A stretch of DNA of 64,000 nt from CAYPEL01 sp036479985. Its GTDB lineage: Bacteria; Pseudomonadota; Gammaproteobacteria; DSM-19610. A model generated the notes under the pieces. The model worked only from the letters and a program-made list of their open reading frames with translations. It had not been told where the DNA came from and did no database searches. Shown piece after piece: positions 8,499 to 17,260 of this stretch. The stretch covers positions 2,852,001 through 2,916,000 of the forward strand of contig CBDDAF010000003.1 in the NCBI GenBank assembly GCA_965224815.1. The letters are read 5' to 3'. Both the position numbers and the translations under genes were made by a program. How positions within the stretch are numbered: position 1 is the stretch's first letter; each line of letters begins with the position of its first letter.

Positions 8499-9175
8499 GC
8501 TTCACCAACCTGGTAACGTTGTGGGTGGCGAAACAGGATCAGTGCCACTGCAAACATCCAGCTAACACTCCAGACCATTGCAATGGCGGTTAATTGTGTG
8601 GCGAGGAATACTGCGTGCAGTGCAGTAGCAACGGACAGTGCTAATCCGAAAAACCAGGCGGGTAGTCCAGCCCACACTATCGTACGTGGTACCCGTGGGT
8701 TCTTAAATAGCAACAGATTAAGGATCAGTCCACCAATGTTATAGGCACCATTACCGACAGTACCGGTTAGTTGCATGGCGATTTGTTCCAGTGCCATGAA
8801 CAACGTTGCCGTATCTTCCATCATTAACAATGGCGGTAATACGAAGGCAAAGATCACTTCAGCACTAATATCCGGAGCAATGCCGATCGCGATCACCATG
8901 ATCGCGAAATGCCGCATCGGTGAGCGCGGAATGTAATCCAGTAAATACACACAGAAGAGCAGCAGTCCAAGCGCAGATAGCATCCAGGTCAGCCAGCCGA
9001 GTTGCCATGCGAGGGTGTGTTCGGTCATAAACAAGGCGCGGGTAATAAAAGGTGTGCCGATGGCAAGCCCTTCATGCATGACAAACGCCATGTTGCAACA
9101 GGCCAGCGTTATGATCGCAACAATGGCAAAGGTTACATAGGCAGCATTTCTATCAGACTGGTTTGTTGGGAGCAT
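8495..9175 (-). CDS. Multi-spanning membrane protein of unknown function
   Basis: A 226-aa protein with roughly six hydrophobic segments. I chose the ATG at 9175 (MLPTNQSDRN) because AGGAGG sits 6 bases before it; the frame is open further upstream to 9277, but that longer reading has no ribosome site and would run through the operator at 9227-9255. I do not recognise the family. It is the first gene of a three-gene unit with the DUF2269-type and saccharopine-dehydrogenase-like genes and is probably controlled from the operator just upstream. Confidence 0.65.
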   Translation of the reverse strand: MLPTNQSDRNAAYVTFAIVAIITLACCNMAFVMHEGLAIGTPFITRALFMTEHTLAWQLGWLTWMLSALGLLLFCVYLLDYIPRSPMRHFAIMVIAIGIAPDISAEVIFAFVLPPLLMMEDTATLFMALEQIAMQLTGTVGNGAYNIGGLILNLLLFKNPRVPRTIVWAGLPAWFFGLALSVATALHAVFLATQLTAIAMVWSVSWMFAVALILFRHPQRYQVGEA

Positions 9176-9226
9176 AATGCACCTCCTAAAAGTCCTGGGG
9201 ATTGATGAGTGCCCAGTGCAGCAGAT

Positions 9227-9255
9227 ATTTCCGTAATTTCTGTAATAACAGAAAT
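9227..9255 (-). promoter_or_regulatory. Candidate GbsR-type operator 1
   Basis: A perfect inverted repeat, ATTTCTGT-AATA-ACAGAAAT (9236-9255), with an extra half-site ATTTCCGT at 9227-9234, exactly 9 bp from the adjacent half. It lies 52 bp upstream of the membrane-protein start (9175). The same arrangement occurs at 9943-9971 before the regulator gene. Confidence 0.65.
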
Positions 9256-9273
9256 CTAAATACTTTAAAAAAA

Positions 9274-9390
9274 TCAATCTGCAGCCAGTGGCAATTTATC
9301 GTTTCTATGCAGGGTTAAATTGTTGGCGCCCAAGAATGCGCAGATAAGGCAATGTCCGTCATAGATTAAACGATAGTGTTGGTGTGTCAT
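9274..9390 (-). CDS. Small DCC-like peptide (38 aa), translationally coupled to gbsR
   Basis: The ATG at 9390-9388 overlaps the stop of the regulator gene (ATGA) and is preceded by AGGAGG, so translation is very plausible. The peptide begins MTHQHYRLIYDGHCLICAFLG. The YDGxCxxC core is the hallmark of the DCC/DUF393 thiol-disulfide oxidoreductase-like family, whose members are normally over 100 aa. It stops after 38 residues, so it is either a minimal redox peptide or the N-terminal remnant of a truncated DCC protein. Confidence 0.6.
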   Translation of the reverse strand: MTHQHYRLIYDGHCLICAFLGANNLTLHRNDKLPLAAD

Positions 9391-9932
9391 GTGGTTTTCC
9401 TCCTGGTTTTAATTGTCAGGAACTTAGTAACCTTTGCGCCCATCTGCATGAGTTTTAACAAGGTTGGTTTAGGCACAGTGCGCATTTGTTCATACCAACC
9501 CGTAAGTGTTTCCATGAACTCGAGCATATTACTAATACGCGCTTTAATCTCTTTGGGGGTTTCTTTATCATCCGCACTGTCCAGAACACATTCACGCAGC
9601 ATGGTCAGCGTAGGATCGATTTCCCGGCGCTTGCGCTCTTCGATAATGATCAGAAACATATCCCAAAGATCCTTCCTTGATTCGAAGTGGTCACGTCGAT
9701 CACCCATTACGTGAATCACCTTGACCAATTGCCAGCTTTGCAATTCCTTCAGGCTGGTACTTACATTCGAGCGGGCGACACCCAATATGTCGGCAATGGT
9801 CTCGGCGTGCAGGGGCTCAGGTGACAGAAAGAGCAGGGCGTGAATCTGCGCCACCGTACGGTTTACGCCCCAGCGTGTACCCATTTCACCCCAGTGGAGG
9901 ATGTATTTCTGCATGACTGGCGTCAGTTTCAT
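9387..9932 (-). CDS. GbsR/MarR-type transcriptional regulator
   Basis: 181 aa with an N-terminal winged helix-turn-helix (about residues 20-85; ETIADILGVARSNVSTSLKEL is the recognition region) followed by a long helical part. This is typical of the GbsR/MarR group (MQKYILHWGEMGTRWGVNRTVAQIHALLFL). It is divergent from the glutaredoxin-like gene at 10174. An operator-like palindrome lies 11 bp before its start and an almost identical one precedes the membrane gene downstream, so I infer autoregulation and control of the neighbouring group. The ligand is unknown. Confidence 0.85.
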   Translation of the reverse strand: MKLTPVMQKYILHWGEMGTRWGVNRTVAQIHALLFLSPEPLHAETIADILGVARSNVSTSLKELQSWQLVKVIHVMGDRRDHFESRKDLWDMFLIIIEERKRREIDPTLTMLRECVLDSADDKETPKEIKARISNMLEFMETLTGWYEQMRTVPKPTLLKLMQMGAKVTKFLTIKTRRKTT

Positions 9933-9942
9933 AAATTCACCT

Positions 9943-9971
9943 ATTTCTGTAAAGACAGAAATTACAGAAAT
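9943..9971. promoter_or_regulatory. Candidate GbsR-type operator 2
   Basis: ATTTCTGT-AAAG-ACAGAAAT (9943-9962) is a perfect 8-bp inverted repeat with a 4-bp spacer. A third half-site, ACAGAAAT, follows at 9964-9971, again with a 9-bp period. It sits between the divergent regulator gene and the 10174-11157 genes. Confidence 0.7.
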
Positions 9972-10173
9972 TAAGTATCCTTGTCAAGGCTGGCAATCAA
10001 CCTGACCAGGCCTGCTGCCGGTTTGGTGCTATTAGTGTTTAATAATCTCTGGCGTATGCCGAAAACTTTTATATTAATCAGGCCGATGGGGCCTTGAAGC
10101 AGGCGTTTGTAGCAGTCAATGAATCCGGTAAATTCCTGGGTCAATCTGGTTTAGTCAAAGGAACATAATAATT

Positions 10174-10518
10174 ATGAAAAAGCTCATGCTAATTGCACTA
10201 TTAGGTTTTGGTGCTTATCAGACATACGTGACAAGGGATGGTGCGTATAGGCTGTCCGGGGAACCGCACGATCAGGTAATAATGTATTCATTAACCACCT
10301 GTGGATACTGTAAACAAAAGGCCAAAGAATTACGCGCAGAAGGAATAAAGTTCCAAGAATATTATATCGATAAGGATTCCTTAAAACAAAAAGAACTCAA
10401 CGAGAAACTTTCGGAAGCAGGGTTCAAGCCGCAGTCTTATGGAACACCCATCATGGACGTTCATGGAGTCATTCTTCCGAATAATCCACCCTTGGAAAAA
10501 ATAAAAAAATATTTATGA
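10174..10518 (+). CDS. Membrane-anchored glutaredoxin-like protein
   Basis: 114 aa. The N-terminal hydrophobic segment (about residues 3-17) looks like a signal anchor. The rest is a thioredoxin/glutaredoxin-like domain with an active-site CxxC (TTCGYCKQK, about residues 47-50) and a cis-proline region (YGTPIMDVHG). It would act as a thiol reductase or disulfide carrier outside the cytoplasm or at the membrane. It is divergent from the GbsR-type regulator and 15 bp upstream of the DUF4166-type gene, so it belongs to the same accessory cluster, which also has the DCC-like CxxC peptide. Confidence 0.75.
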   Translation: MKKLMLIALLGFGAYQTYVTRDGAYRLSGEPHDQVIMYSLTTCGYCKQKAKELRAEGIKFQEYYIDKDSLKQKELNEKLSEAGFKPQSYGTPIMDVHGVILPNNPPLEKIKKYL

Positions 10519-10533
10519 AGGGAGGTCTTAACG

Positions 10534-11157
10534 ATGCATGAACCCGTATTTAAAAATGTCCTGGCGGATGACTGGGATAAATTGGGTAGTGTTATTAAAC
10601 ACCATTATTCTCTAATGCCGTTTTCTGACGATTATATTTGCGTAACAGGACAAATGCTGGAGATATTTCACTCGGCAATCGCCAAGCTGTTTATTCCCTT
10701 CGGTCTTTTATTTGGTGCGGTTGTCCCTTACCGGGCAAAGAATATACCCGTAGATGTGCATTACAATTCGAACCATAATAATGGGCATATCTATTGGGAT
10801 CGTGTGTTTAAATTTACGGACAAAAAACATTTTCACTTTAAATCCCATATGGAGCATGTTGAGGGAAATGAAGTCATTGAATATGTGCGCTTTGGCGTGG
10901 GTATGCGATTGCAGGTCACCGCAGAGGGTGGAGCACTTGTGTTTCGCGATATAGGATATATCTGGCGCGTAGGAAGTATCAAAATACCGATACCCGTGAA
11001 TTGGGTATTCGGGAATGCCTATGTGGAAGAGCGGCCCGTTGATGAAGACAACTTTACGATGAAAATGGTGCTGACTCATCCACTCTTCGGGGTTATGTTT
11101 CGCTATAACGGACAATTTAGCTTAGCGTCAGGTAAAGCGGGTGAAATCAATCCGTAA
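10534..11157 (+). CDS. DUF4166-type protein
   Basis: 207 aa, no signal peptide. The sequence has the aromatic and His-rich beta-strand pattern I recall for DUF4166 (WDRVFKF, FRYNGQFSLA, HPLFGVMF). Function unknown. GGGAGG precedes the ATG, and it follows the glutaredoxin-like gene by 15 bp, so the two are probably one transcript. In other bacteria this domain is, from memory, fused to saccharopine-dehydrogenase-like proteins; here such a protein is encoded at 6857-7996 in the same cluster. Confidence 0.7.
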   Translation: MHEPVFKNVLADDWDKLGSVIKHHYSLMPFSDDYICVTGQMLEIFHSAIAKLFIPFGLLFGAVVPYRAKNIPVDVHYNSNHNNGHIYWDRVFKFTDKKHFHFKSHMEHVEGNEVIEYVRFGVGMRLQVTAEGGALVFRDIGYIWRVGSIKIPIPVNWVFGNAYVEERPVDEDNFTMKMVLTHPLFGVMFRYNGQFSLASGKAGEINP

Positions 11158-11246
11158 TTCAGTACGGTCACCAGTTTCATGTTTTATGCGTGGCAGACTT
11201 TACTCATCGAAACCATGAACTCAATAATTGGAAATAAAAAACTTGC

Positions 11247-12740
11247 ATGTTAAATAGAATTTTCTGGTTAACGTGTGTGTGCGTGATGTGGTTGATCCAA
11301 GCTGGATTCAGCCCTGCCTATGCTGCAGACGCAAATTTAGATACGCGCGTTCAAGCGTTAATGGCACCGCATCCCGGCAAGACGGGTACTTATATTCTGG
11401 AAAAAGGTGAAGAGTCGCTGTTAGCAAGGGCCTGGTTAACCGATCAAGCCTTACGCACCATTGATGTCCAATATTTTATCTGGAGCACCGATAATATTGG
11501 TATCCTGGCGGCAGAAGCCTTACTTCGTGCTGCCGAGCGTGGCGTCCAGGTGCGGGTATTGGTGGATGACTTGCTGATTGATGCAGAAGACCAGTTATTG
11601 CTGGCACTGGCCAAACACCCCAATGTCGCAATTCGTATTTATAACCCGAAGCATTCTGTTGGCGTCAGCCGCATCAAACGTATGCTGAATCTCGTGACGG
11701 ATTTTCGAGGTGCCAACCAGCGCATGCATGACAAGACATTCATTGTCGATGGTCATGTAGGCATCGTGGGTGGCCGTAACATGGCCGATGAGTATTTCGA
11801 TTATGACCACGCCTATAATTTTCGTGACAGAGATGCGTTATTGATTGGGCCCACGGTTAAGGCTATGCAGCAAAGCTTTGAGCAATTCTGGCAGAGTGAT
11901 CTTGCCGTGCCGGTACAGCAGCTTCTCAGTAAACCCTGGGTCAAGGTGGATGCACAACAAGTACAAAATAGCTATAACCAACTGCATGCATACGCAGAGG
12001 ACACGGATAATTTTTCAGCTGAAGTGCGCGATGTACTGAAAGGGATGGAACAGCAGATTACCCCGGTCATTGAACAACTGGTATGGGATGATGTTTCCTT
12101 TATCAGTGATGTGCCGGGTAAAAATACAGGTAAGAAGGGATTGGCAGGCGGTGGTCGATCCACCGATGCCTTGATTCATCAACTGGAAAAAGCGCGTCAT
12201 ACTGTCACGATTCAATCGCCTTACCTGGTCATGCCAGAAGGCGGTGAAGCACTTTTTAAGCGATTGATAAAACGCGGTGTAAAGGTGCGCATCAGCACTA
12301 ATTCGTTGGCCTCAACCGATAATTTGATGGCATTCAGTGGCTATCATAAGCAACGTGCCTCACTATTGTCAGCCGGTATTGATGTGTTTGAATTCCGGCC
12401 GAACCCTGAGATACAACGCACGCTCATCAATCGTTACCAGGAGCTGGAGAAACAAGTACCTGTTTTTGCCATCCATGCCAAGACCCTGGTGATCGATGGG
12501 GAGACATTGTTCGTCGGAACCTTTAATCTGGATCCGCGCTCGGCAAATTTGAATACGGAAATCGGTGTACTGATTCATAATCCGATGCTGGCTGCACAAG
12601 TCGAAGCTAATATTATGCAAGATATGCAGCCTGGGAATAGTTGGGACGCTCGGAAAGTGGATGCTGACGCAAAGGCACCGCTGTCCAAACGTATCAAACT
12701 GCCGTTGTTGAAGCTGTTGCCCTTGAAGCCCGTTCTGTAA
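11247..12740 (+). CDS. Secreted phospholipase D family protein (cardiolipin synthase-like)
   Basis: 497 aa with an N-terminal signal peptide (hydrophobic 3-20, cleavage likely after AYAA). Two HKD motifs are present: HDKTFIVD at 161-168, followed by GGRN, and HAKTLVID at 410-417, followed by the FNLDPRS signature. This is the complete two-motif active site of phospholipase D/cardiolipin synthase-type enzymes. A periplasmic phosphatidyltransferase or phospholipase is likely, and the substrate is not visible. It stands alone between the DUF4166-type gene and creB. Confidence 0.85.
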   Translation: MLNRIFWLTCVCVMWLIQAGFSPAYAADANLDTRVQALMAPHPGKTGTYILEKGEESLLARAWLTDQALRTIDVQYFIWSTDNIGILAAEALLRAAERGVQVRVLVDDLLIDAEDQLLLALAKHPNVAIRIYNPKHSVGVSRIKRMLNLVTDFRGANQRMHDKTFIVDGHVGIVGGRNMADEYFDYDHAYNFRDRDALLIGPTVKAMQQSFEQFWQSDLAVPVQQLLSKPWVKVDAQQVQNSYNQLHAYAEDTDNFSAEVRDVLKGMEQQITPVIEQLVWDDVSFISDVPGKNTGKKGLAGGGRSTDALIHQLEKARHTVTIQSPYLVMPEGGEALFKRLIKRGVKVRISTNSLASTDNLMAFSGYHKQRASLLSAGIDVFEFRPNPEIQRTLINRYQELEKQVPVFAIHAKTLVIDGETLFVGTFNLDPRSANLNTEIGVLIHNPMLAAQVEANIMQDMQPGNSWDARKVDADAKAPLSKRIKLPLLKLLPLKPVL

Positions 12741-12867
12741 CTTAGGGCTGCTATGATGATCAATAATGGCTATTTATTTTATACTAAAAATAAGAAATAC
12801 TATGTCCATCAGGAACTCCGGATTACATAATTAGATTGCATCAATCCAAATAGAGCGCGATCAGTCA

Positions 12868-13572
12868 TTGGAAAGTATCAGTATATTCATAGTTGAAGAC
12901 GAACCTTCGATTGCCCAGACTGTACAGTTCACGCTGGAGGCAGAGGGATTTGTCACGAAACATTTTCCAACCGGTTCTGGGTGCCTCGTTGCGCTTGAAA
13001 GTGCCAGTCCGTCACTCATATTGTTGGATGTCGGCCTTGCTGACGGAAGTGGTTTTGAGTTTTTTCGCAAGATTCGCCAGTTGACTGAGGCGCCCATCAT
13101 TTATATGACTGCCCGTGGTGAAGAGATCGACCGTGTCGTTGGGTTGGAGATGGGTGCTGATGATTATATCGTTAAGCCATTCAGCTTACGGGAATTGGTG
13201 GCACGTGTGCGAGCAGTGTTGCGTCGTTTTGATGGTGCCGCCATGGCAAGTGTTGCCAAGCCTTTGGATTCTGACAATAGTGAAGTGTTTCGTATCGACA
13301 CGGGACGCAAGCAGATCTATTACAAGGCACAACTACTGGATCTTACCCTACACGAATATCGCTTGCTGGAAACGCTGCTTAGCCGCCCTGAACAAGTATT
13401 CAGCCGCGCCCAATTACTGGAAAATGGGTGGGATGCTCCTGACCACAGGCTGGAGCGCACTATCGACAGTCATATAAAAAGCCTCCGCAACAAACTGCGT
13501 GAGATAGATTCCGATGCTAACCCGATTTGCACCCATCGAGGTATGGGGTACTCGCTAGTCCTGGATTCGTGA
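12868..13572 (+). CDS. creB: Response regulator CreB-like (OmpR family)
   Basis: 234 aa. The receiver domain (1-120) has the acidic pocket VEDE, phospho-acceptor D54 (ILLDVG) and KPF. The C-terminal OmpR/PhoB winged helix ends THRGMGYSL. The overall sequence follows E. coli CreB closely as I recall it (EEIDRVVGLEMGADDYIVKPFS). The start is taken at TTG 12868 because residues from there match the family N terminus; no ATG is in place and the ribosome site is weak. It is coupled to the kinase gene by a 4-bp overlap (GTGA). The usual partner creD is not downstream. Confidence 0.85.
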   Translation: MESISIFIVEDEPSIAQTVQFTLEAEGFVTKHFPTGSGCLVALESASPSLILLDVGLADGSGFEFFRKIRQLTEAPIIYMTARGEEIDRVVGLEMGADDYIVKPFSLRELVARVRAVLRRFDGAAMASVAKPLDSDNSEVFRIDTGRKQIYYKAQLLDLTLHEYRLLETLLSRPEQVFSRAQLLENGWDAPDHRLERTIDSHIKSLRNKLREIDSDANPICTHRGMGYSLVLDS

Positions 13573-15020
13573 GCATTCGCGCACGCATATTTTTTGTGTT
13601 TGTTGCTGCTGTCATTGCAGGCTTTGCTTTGCTTGCACTTTGGATCAGCAGTGATGTTGCAGACCGCTACAGTGAATCTTTTGAAGAAGTGATGGTTGAT
13701 ACGGCCAACCTGCTTGCAGAAATTATTACCAGCGATATGGCCAGCGGTGATGCCAGCTTGCAACAATTGGATGGTGCCTTTCAGCGGCTTCAACTTCGGC
13801 GTTTTTCAGCACAGATTTATGAACTGGAGAAAACCAGTGTCGATATTCATGTCTATGTCACAGATGAAAAGGGTATCGTGATATTCGATACAGACAATGG
13901 TAATGCGGTGGGGGAAGACTACTCAGAGTGGCGAGATGTGCACCTGACGTTGAGCGGAAAATATGGCGCCCGTGCCACTCGCATACCCGGTGAAATTTCA
14001 GCAGGTGATCCATCTCAGCAGCTAACTATTGCTTATGTCGCCGCGCCGATCTATAGGCAAGACCAAATTATTGGAGTTGTTACAGTGGCAAAACCCAAGA
14101 ACAATATCGATCGCTATGTTGCTAATGCTAAATACAATTTATTGCTAGCGGTATTATTTTCCGTAATCATCGTGTTACTGCTCGGGTTCATGTTGTATAT
14201 ATGGGTTAGCCGACCACTGCAGGCATTGGTTGATTATGCCCACAGTGTCAGCCGGGGTGAGCGTAAAAATTTACCCCAGCTTGGCAACAATGAAATTGGT
14301 AAGGTTGGTGAAGCGATGGACGACATGCGCCAGGCACTAGAGGACAAGCAGTATGTTGAACGCTATGTGCAGTCACTGACGCATGAAATCAAGAGTCCGT
14401 TAACGGCTATCCATGCCGCCGCCGAATTGCTGGGCAGGGAGCTGCCAGGCGAAAAACGTACGCAGTTTGCCGATACTATTGTGAAGGAAACAGAGCGGCT
14501 GAATAGTTTTGCCAACCAGTTGTTGTTACTCGCCGCACTGGAAAAACGCCAGCGTATTGATAATCCAGAACTGATCGATCTTAAAACTATTGTAAAAGAA
14601 ATTCTGGATTCGCATGCAATTGAATGTGAATCGCGTGACTTGGTCGTAACGCTCAAGCAAGTTGAAAATCAGAAAGTGTATGGTGATTTATTCCTGATCC
14701 GTCAGGCTATCGACAATTTATTTCGCAATGCCATCGACTTTTCACCAGAGGGTGGAAAAATATGGGTTGATATCCATCCGCAAGATAACAGCGTGGCAAT
14801 CGATATCATTGATGAAGGCCCAGGTATTGCGGATTATGTTCGAGAACGGGTCTTTGAGCGTTTTTTTTCCTTGCCACGCCCTGACACGGGTCAGAAAAGT
14901 ACCGGGCTTGGACTCAATTTTGCCCAGGAAGTGGCCAAACTTCATGATGGTGAGTTGGTGCTTGAAAATCGACAACCGGGGCTCTGTGCTCGTTTGTTAT
15001 TGCCAACCGGAAAATCCTGA
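13569..15020 (+). CDS. creC: Sensor histidine kinase CreC-like
   Basis: The frame is open from 13527, but GTG 13569 overlaps the creB stop by 4 bp and begins at the conserved RARIFFVFV segment, giving 483 aa. Order: TM helix (about 5-25), a periplasmic sensor region with the CreC-like stretch VDTANLLAEI and GEDYSEWRDVHLTL, a second TM (about 190-215), HAMP, HisKA with His272 (SLTHEIKSPLTAI), and HATPase_c with N, DEGPGI and GLGLNFA boxes. It would autophosphorylate and pass phosphate to CreB D54. The gene downstream is a secreted VIT/vWA protein, not creD. Confidence 0.88.
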   Translation: MSIRARIFFVFVAAVIAGFALLALWISSDVADRYSESFEEVMVDTANLLAEIITSDMASGDASLQQLDGAFQRLQLRRFSAQIYELEKTSVDIHVYVTDEKGIVIFDTDNGNAVGEDYSEWRDVHLTLSGKYGARATRIPGEISAGDPSQQLTIAYVAAPIYRQDQIIGVVTVAKPKNNIDRYVANAKYNLLLAVLFSVIIVLLLGFMLYIWVSRPLQALVDYAHSVSRGERKNLPQLGNNEIGKVGEAMDDMRQALEDKQYVERYVQSLTHEIKSPLTAIHAAAELLGRELPGEKRTQFADTIVKETERLNSFANQLLLLAALEKRQRIDNPELIDLKTIVKEILDSHAIECESRDLVVTLKQVENQKVYGDLFLIRQAIDNLFRNAIDFSPEGGKIWVDIHPQDNSVAIDIIDEGPGIADYVRERVFERFFSLPRPDTGQKSTGLGLNFAQEVAKLHDGELVLENRQPGLCARLLLPTGKS

Positions 15021-15150
15021 GGAACTTCTGATTCATGCATGGCAACTCAGATCAGTAGGATGCTGTAAATACACCCCTGTACGCTTAACGGCCGCTTCCC
15101 TGCGGCCGACACCCACTGATCTGAGTTGCCATGCATGAATCAGAGGTCAC
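15021..15150. repeat. 130-bp palindromic element with 4-bp target duplication
   Basis: Ends GGAACTTCTGAT and ATCAGAGGTCAC, a variant of the GGAACCTCTGAT family. A 28-bp perfect inverted repeat spans 15028-15055/15116-15143. The 60-bp centre includes a CGGCCGC...GCGGCCG hairpin. It is flanked on both sides by CTGA (15017-15020 and 15151-15154), and the left CTGA contains the creC stop codon. It has no coding capacity and resembles a MITE. Confidence 0.75.
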
Positions 15151-15167
15151 CTGAGCCTATTACACAC

Positions 15168-15197
15168 AATCTCCACATAATCTCCATCCCCACTCCA
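15168..15197 (+). promoter_or_regulatory. Candidate CreB-type binding array (three 11-bp direct repeats)
   Basis: CTCCA occurs at 15171-15175, 15182-15186 and 15193-15197, an exact 11-bp period. The first two are part of the longer repeat AATCTCCA. Tandem direct repeats one helical turn apart are typical for OmpR-family regulators; E. coli CreB uses TTCAC-N6-TTCAC with the same 11-bp period. It lies 60-90 bp upstream of the VIT/vWA start. Confidence 0.45.
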
Positions 15198-15256
15198 CAG
15201 TAACTACAGCCAGTCATTGCATAGTGAATCCGTCATCAAACTCGACGGAGATCACT

Positions 15257-17260
15257 ATGAACGCTTACCTTCACAAACGTCATTCCTTTATCACGGTGCT
15301 GTGTGCAATTTCATTTTTTGCTTATGGCCAAATGGTTCATGCTGCAGCCACCGATAGCGAAATAGTTGCGCCCCTGTCACCGTATTTCTTTATTGAAGGA
15401 AATGATTCCGGTGTTGACCAACTGCCGCTGAAGAAAACCCATGCAGACGTCAGGCTCAACGGTTTTATCGCCAGCGTACAATTGTCACAGGTCTATCGTA
15501 ATGATGGCAATCAACCGATTAATGCCACCTATATCTTCCCAGGCTCAACCCGCGCAGCTATCAATGGTATGACAATGACGATAGGTGAACGCAGGATTGT
15601 GGCAAAAATCAAGGAAAAGGAAGAGGCTAAACAGGTTTTCGAGGCAGCAAAAAAAGCTGGCAAGTCAGCCTCGTTGCTGTCGCAGAAAAGGCCGAATGTA
15701 TTTTCGATGGCTGTTGCCAACATTATGCCGGGTGATGAAGTCACTATTGAGCTTAGTTACACAGAAATATTGACTGCAGAGGAGGGTATTTACGAATTTG
15801 TTTACCCCGGTGTGGTCGGCCCGCGTTATGGTGGTGATGCGGCACACGCATCTGGCGAGACACAGTGGATACAGAACCCCTATCTTGCTGAAGGTGCTCA
15901 TGATCCAGTTGCTTACAGTATTAATGTAGATATGACCTCTCCGCTGCCGATTAGTAGTCTGGAATCACCCAGTCATGTACTCAATACAACATGGCGTGAC
16001 AAGCAGTCGCTAAAATTGGATCTCAAGGATGCAACGGATGCGGGTAATCGTGATTTCATCCTGCACTATCGTTTACAGGATGATCAGATATTGACAGGAC
16101 TTTCACGATTCGAAGCAAACGGTGAAAACTATTTCCTGTTGGTATCAGAACCACCAAAGCGGGTGCTACCAGAACAGATACCTGCACGGGACTATTTCTT
16201 TATTATCGATGTGTCCGGTTCTATGTCTGGATTTCCGCTGGATACGACCAAGCAATTAATGGCTAAACTGTTTAGTAACCTGAAACCAACAGACCGTTTC
16301 AATATTCTATTCTTCGCAGGTGGATCGGACGTACTTTCACCACAACCACTAACGGCTACGCCTGAAAATATCGCATTGGCACAAGCCATGATGAATAACC
16401 AGAGTGGAGGTGGCGGCACGGAATTATATTCTGCACTTAAACAGGCTTTTGCAATGGAAAGGGATGAAAATTCATCGCGCAATATTGTGTTGATAACGGA
16501 TGGATACATCAGTGCAGAAGATCGTGTTTTTCAACTAATAGATAAACAATTGCATCGTAACAACCTGTTTGCTTTTGGTATCGGATCTTCTGTTAATCGC
16601 TTCCTGATAGAAGGCCTAGCAAAGGCGGGACGTGCAGAAGCCTTTGTGGTGACCAATCGGAAAGAAGCGAGGCAGCAGGCTAACAAGTTTAATGACTATA
16701 TATCAGCACCGATCTTGACCAATATTCGTTTGGAAACAAAAGATATCGAGCTTTATGATCTGGAACCAGAACATATTCCCGATATGTTGGCACAAAGACC
16801 CATCATGGTGCTTGGTAAATATCGCAAGGCATCTGACAACGCAAGTATAACGTTGAAAGGTGTGAGTGGGCTGGGTGACCAGGCGTGGTCTTTCCAGCTG
16901 CAGGACTCACAAAATTCCGATAATACATTGCCGCAATTATGGGCGCGCAAAAGGCTTGAGCGTTTATACGTTATTCCTGCAGGTAGTAAAGACGAACAGC
17001 GCGAGAGCATTGTGAAACTAGGCTTGCAGTATTCTTTGTTAACCAGCCATACCTCTTTTGTTGCAGTTGATGAAACAGTTCGCAACACCGCAGCCAAAGC
17101 AGAAGATGTCAAACAACCCTTACCATTACCTAAAGGTGTCAGCAACCATGCAGTCGGTCAGCCAATGCCAGAGCCGGAATTGTTGTGGGTCAGTCTAATA
17201 GTATTGCTGATACTGAGTAGCAACTGGATGTGGAGAAACCGTCATGCCATTCGGGCGTAA
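15257..17260 (+). CDS. Secreted VIT/vWA domain protein with PEP-CTERM-like sorting tail
   Basis: 667 aa from ATG 15257, chosen because GGAG is 6 bases upstream; a GTG at 15224 in frame has no such site. Signal peptide (about 1-33, ending VHAA), then a VIT domain (about 40-170), then a vWA domain with a complete MIDAS start D318-x-S-x-S (IIDVSGSMSG). The last 30 residues form a tripartite tail: PEPE at 638-641, a hydrophobic helix (LLWVSLIVLLILSSNWMW) and a basic end (RNRHAIRA). That is the layout of PEP-CTERM exosortase substrates. It resembles the 'marine proteobacterial sortase target' type of VIT/vWA protein. An exosortase gene overlaps its 3' end. Confidence 0.88.
   Translation: MNAYLHKRHSFITVLCAISFFAYGQMVHAAATDSEIVAPLSPYFFIEGNDSGVDQLPLKKTHADVRLNGFIASVQLSQVYRNDGNQPINATYIFPGSTRAAINGMTMTIGERRIVAKIKEKEEAKQVFEAAKKAGKSASLLSQKRPNVFSMAVANIMPGDEVTIELSYTEILTAEEGIYEFVYPGVVGPRYGGDAAHASGETQWIQNPYLAEGAHDPVAYSINVDMTSPLPISSLESPSHVLNTTWRDKQSLKLDLKDATDAGNRDFILHYRLQDDQILTGLSRFEANGENYFLLVSEPPKRVLPEQIPARDYFFIIDVSGSMSGFPLDTTKQLMAKLFSNLKPTDRFNILFFAGGSDVLSPQPLTATPENIALAQAMMNNQSGGGGTELYSALKQAFAMERDENSSRNIVLITDGYISAEDRVFQLIDKQLHRNNLFAFGIGSSVNRFLIEGLAKAGRAEAFVVTNRKEARQQANKFNDYISAPILTNIRLETKDIELYDLEPEHIPDMLAQRPIMVLGKYRKASDNASITLKGVSGLGDQAWSFQLQDSQNSDNTLPQLWARKRLERLYVIPAGSKDEQRESIVKLGLQYSLLTSHTSFVAVDETVRNTAAKAEDVKQPLPLPKGVSNHAVGQPMPEPELLWVSLIVLLILSSNWMWRNRHAIRA

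Noticed and set aside
15021..15150. The palindrome as a plain intrinsic terminator for creBC
   Set aside because: There is no T-run after the stem, and the 4-bp flanking duplication shows it is an inserted element, although it may still terminate.
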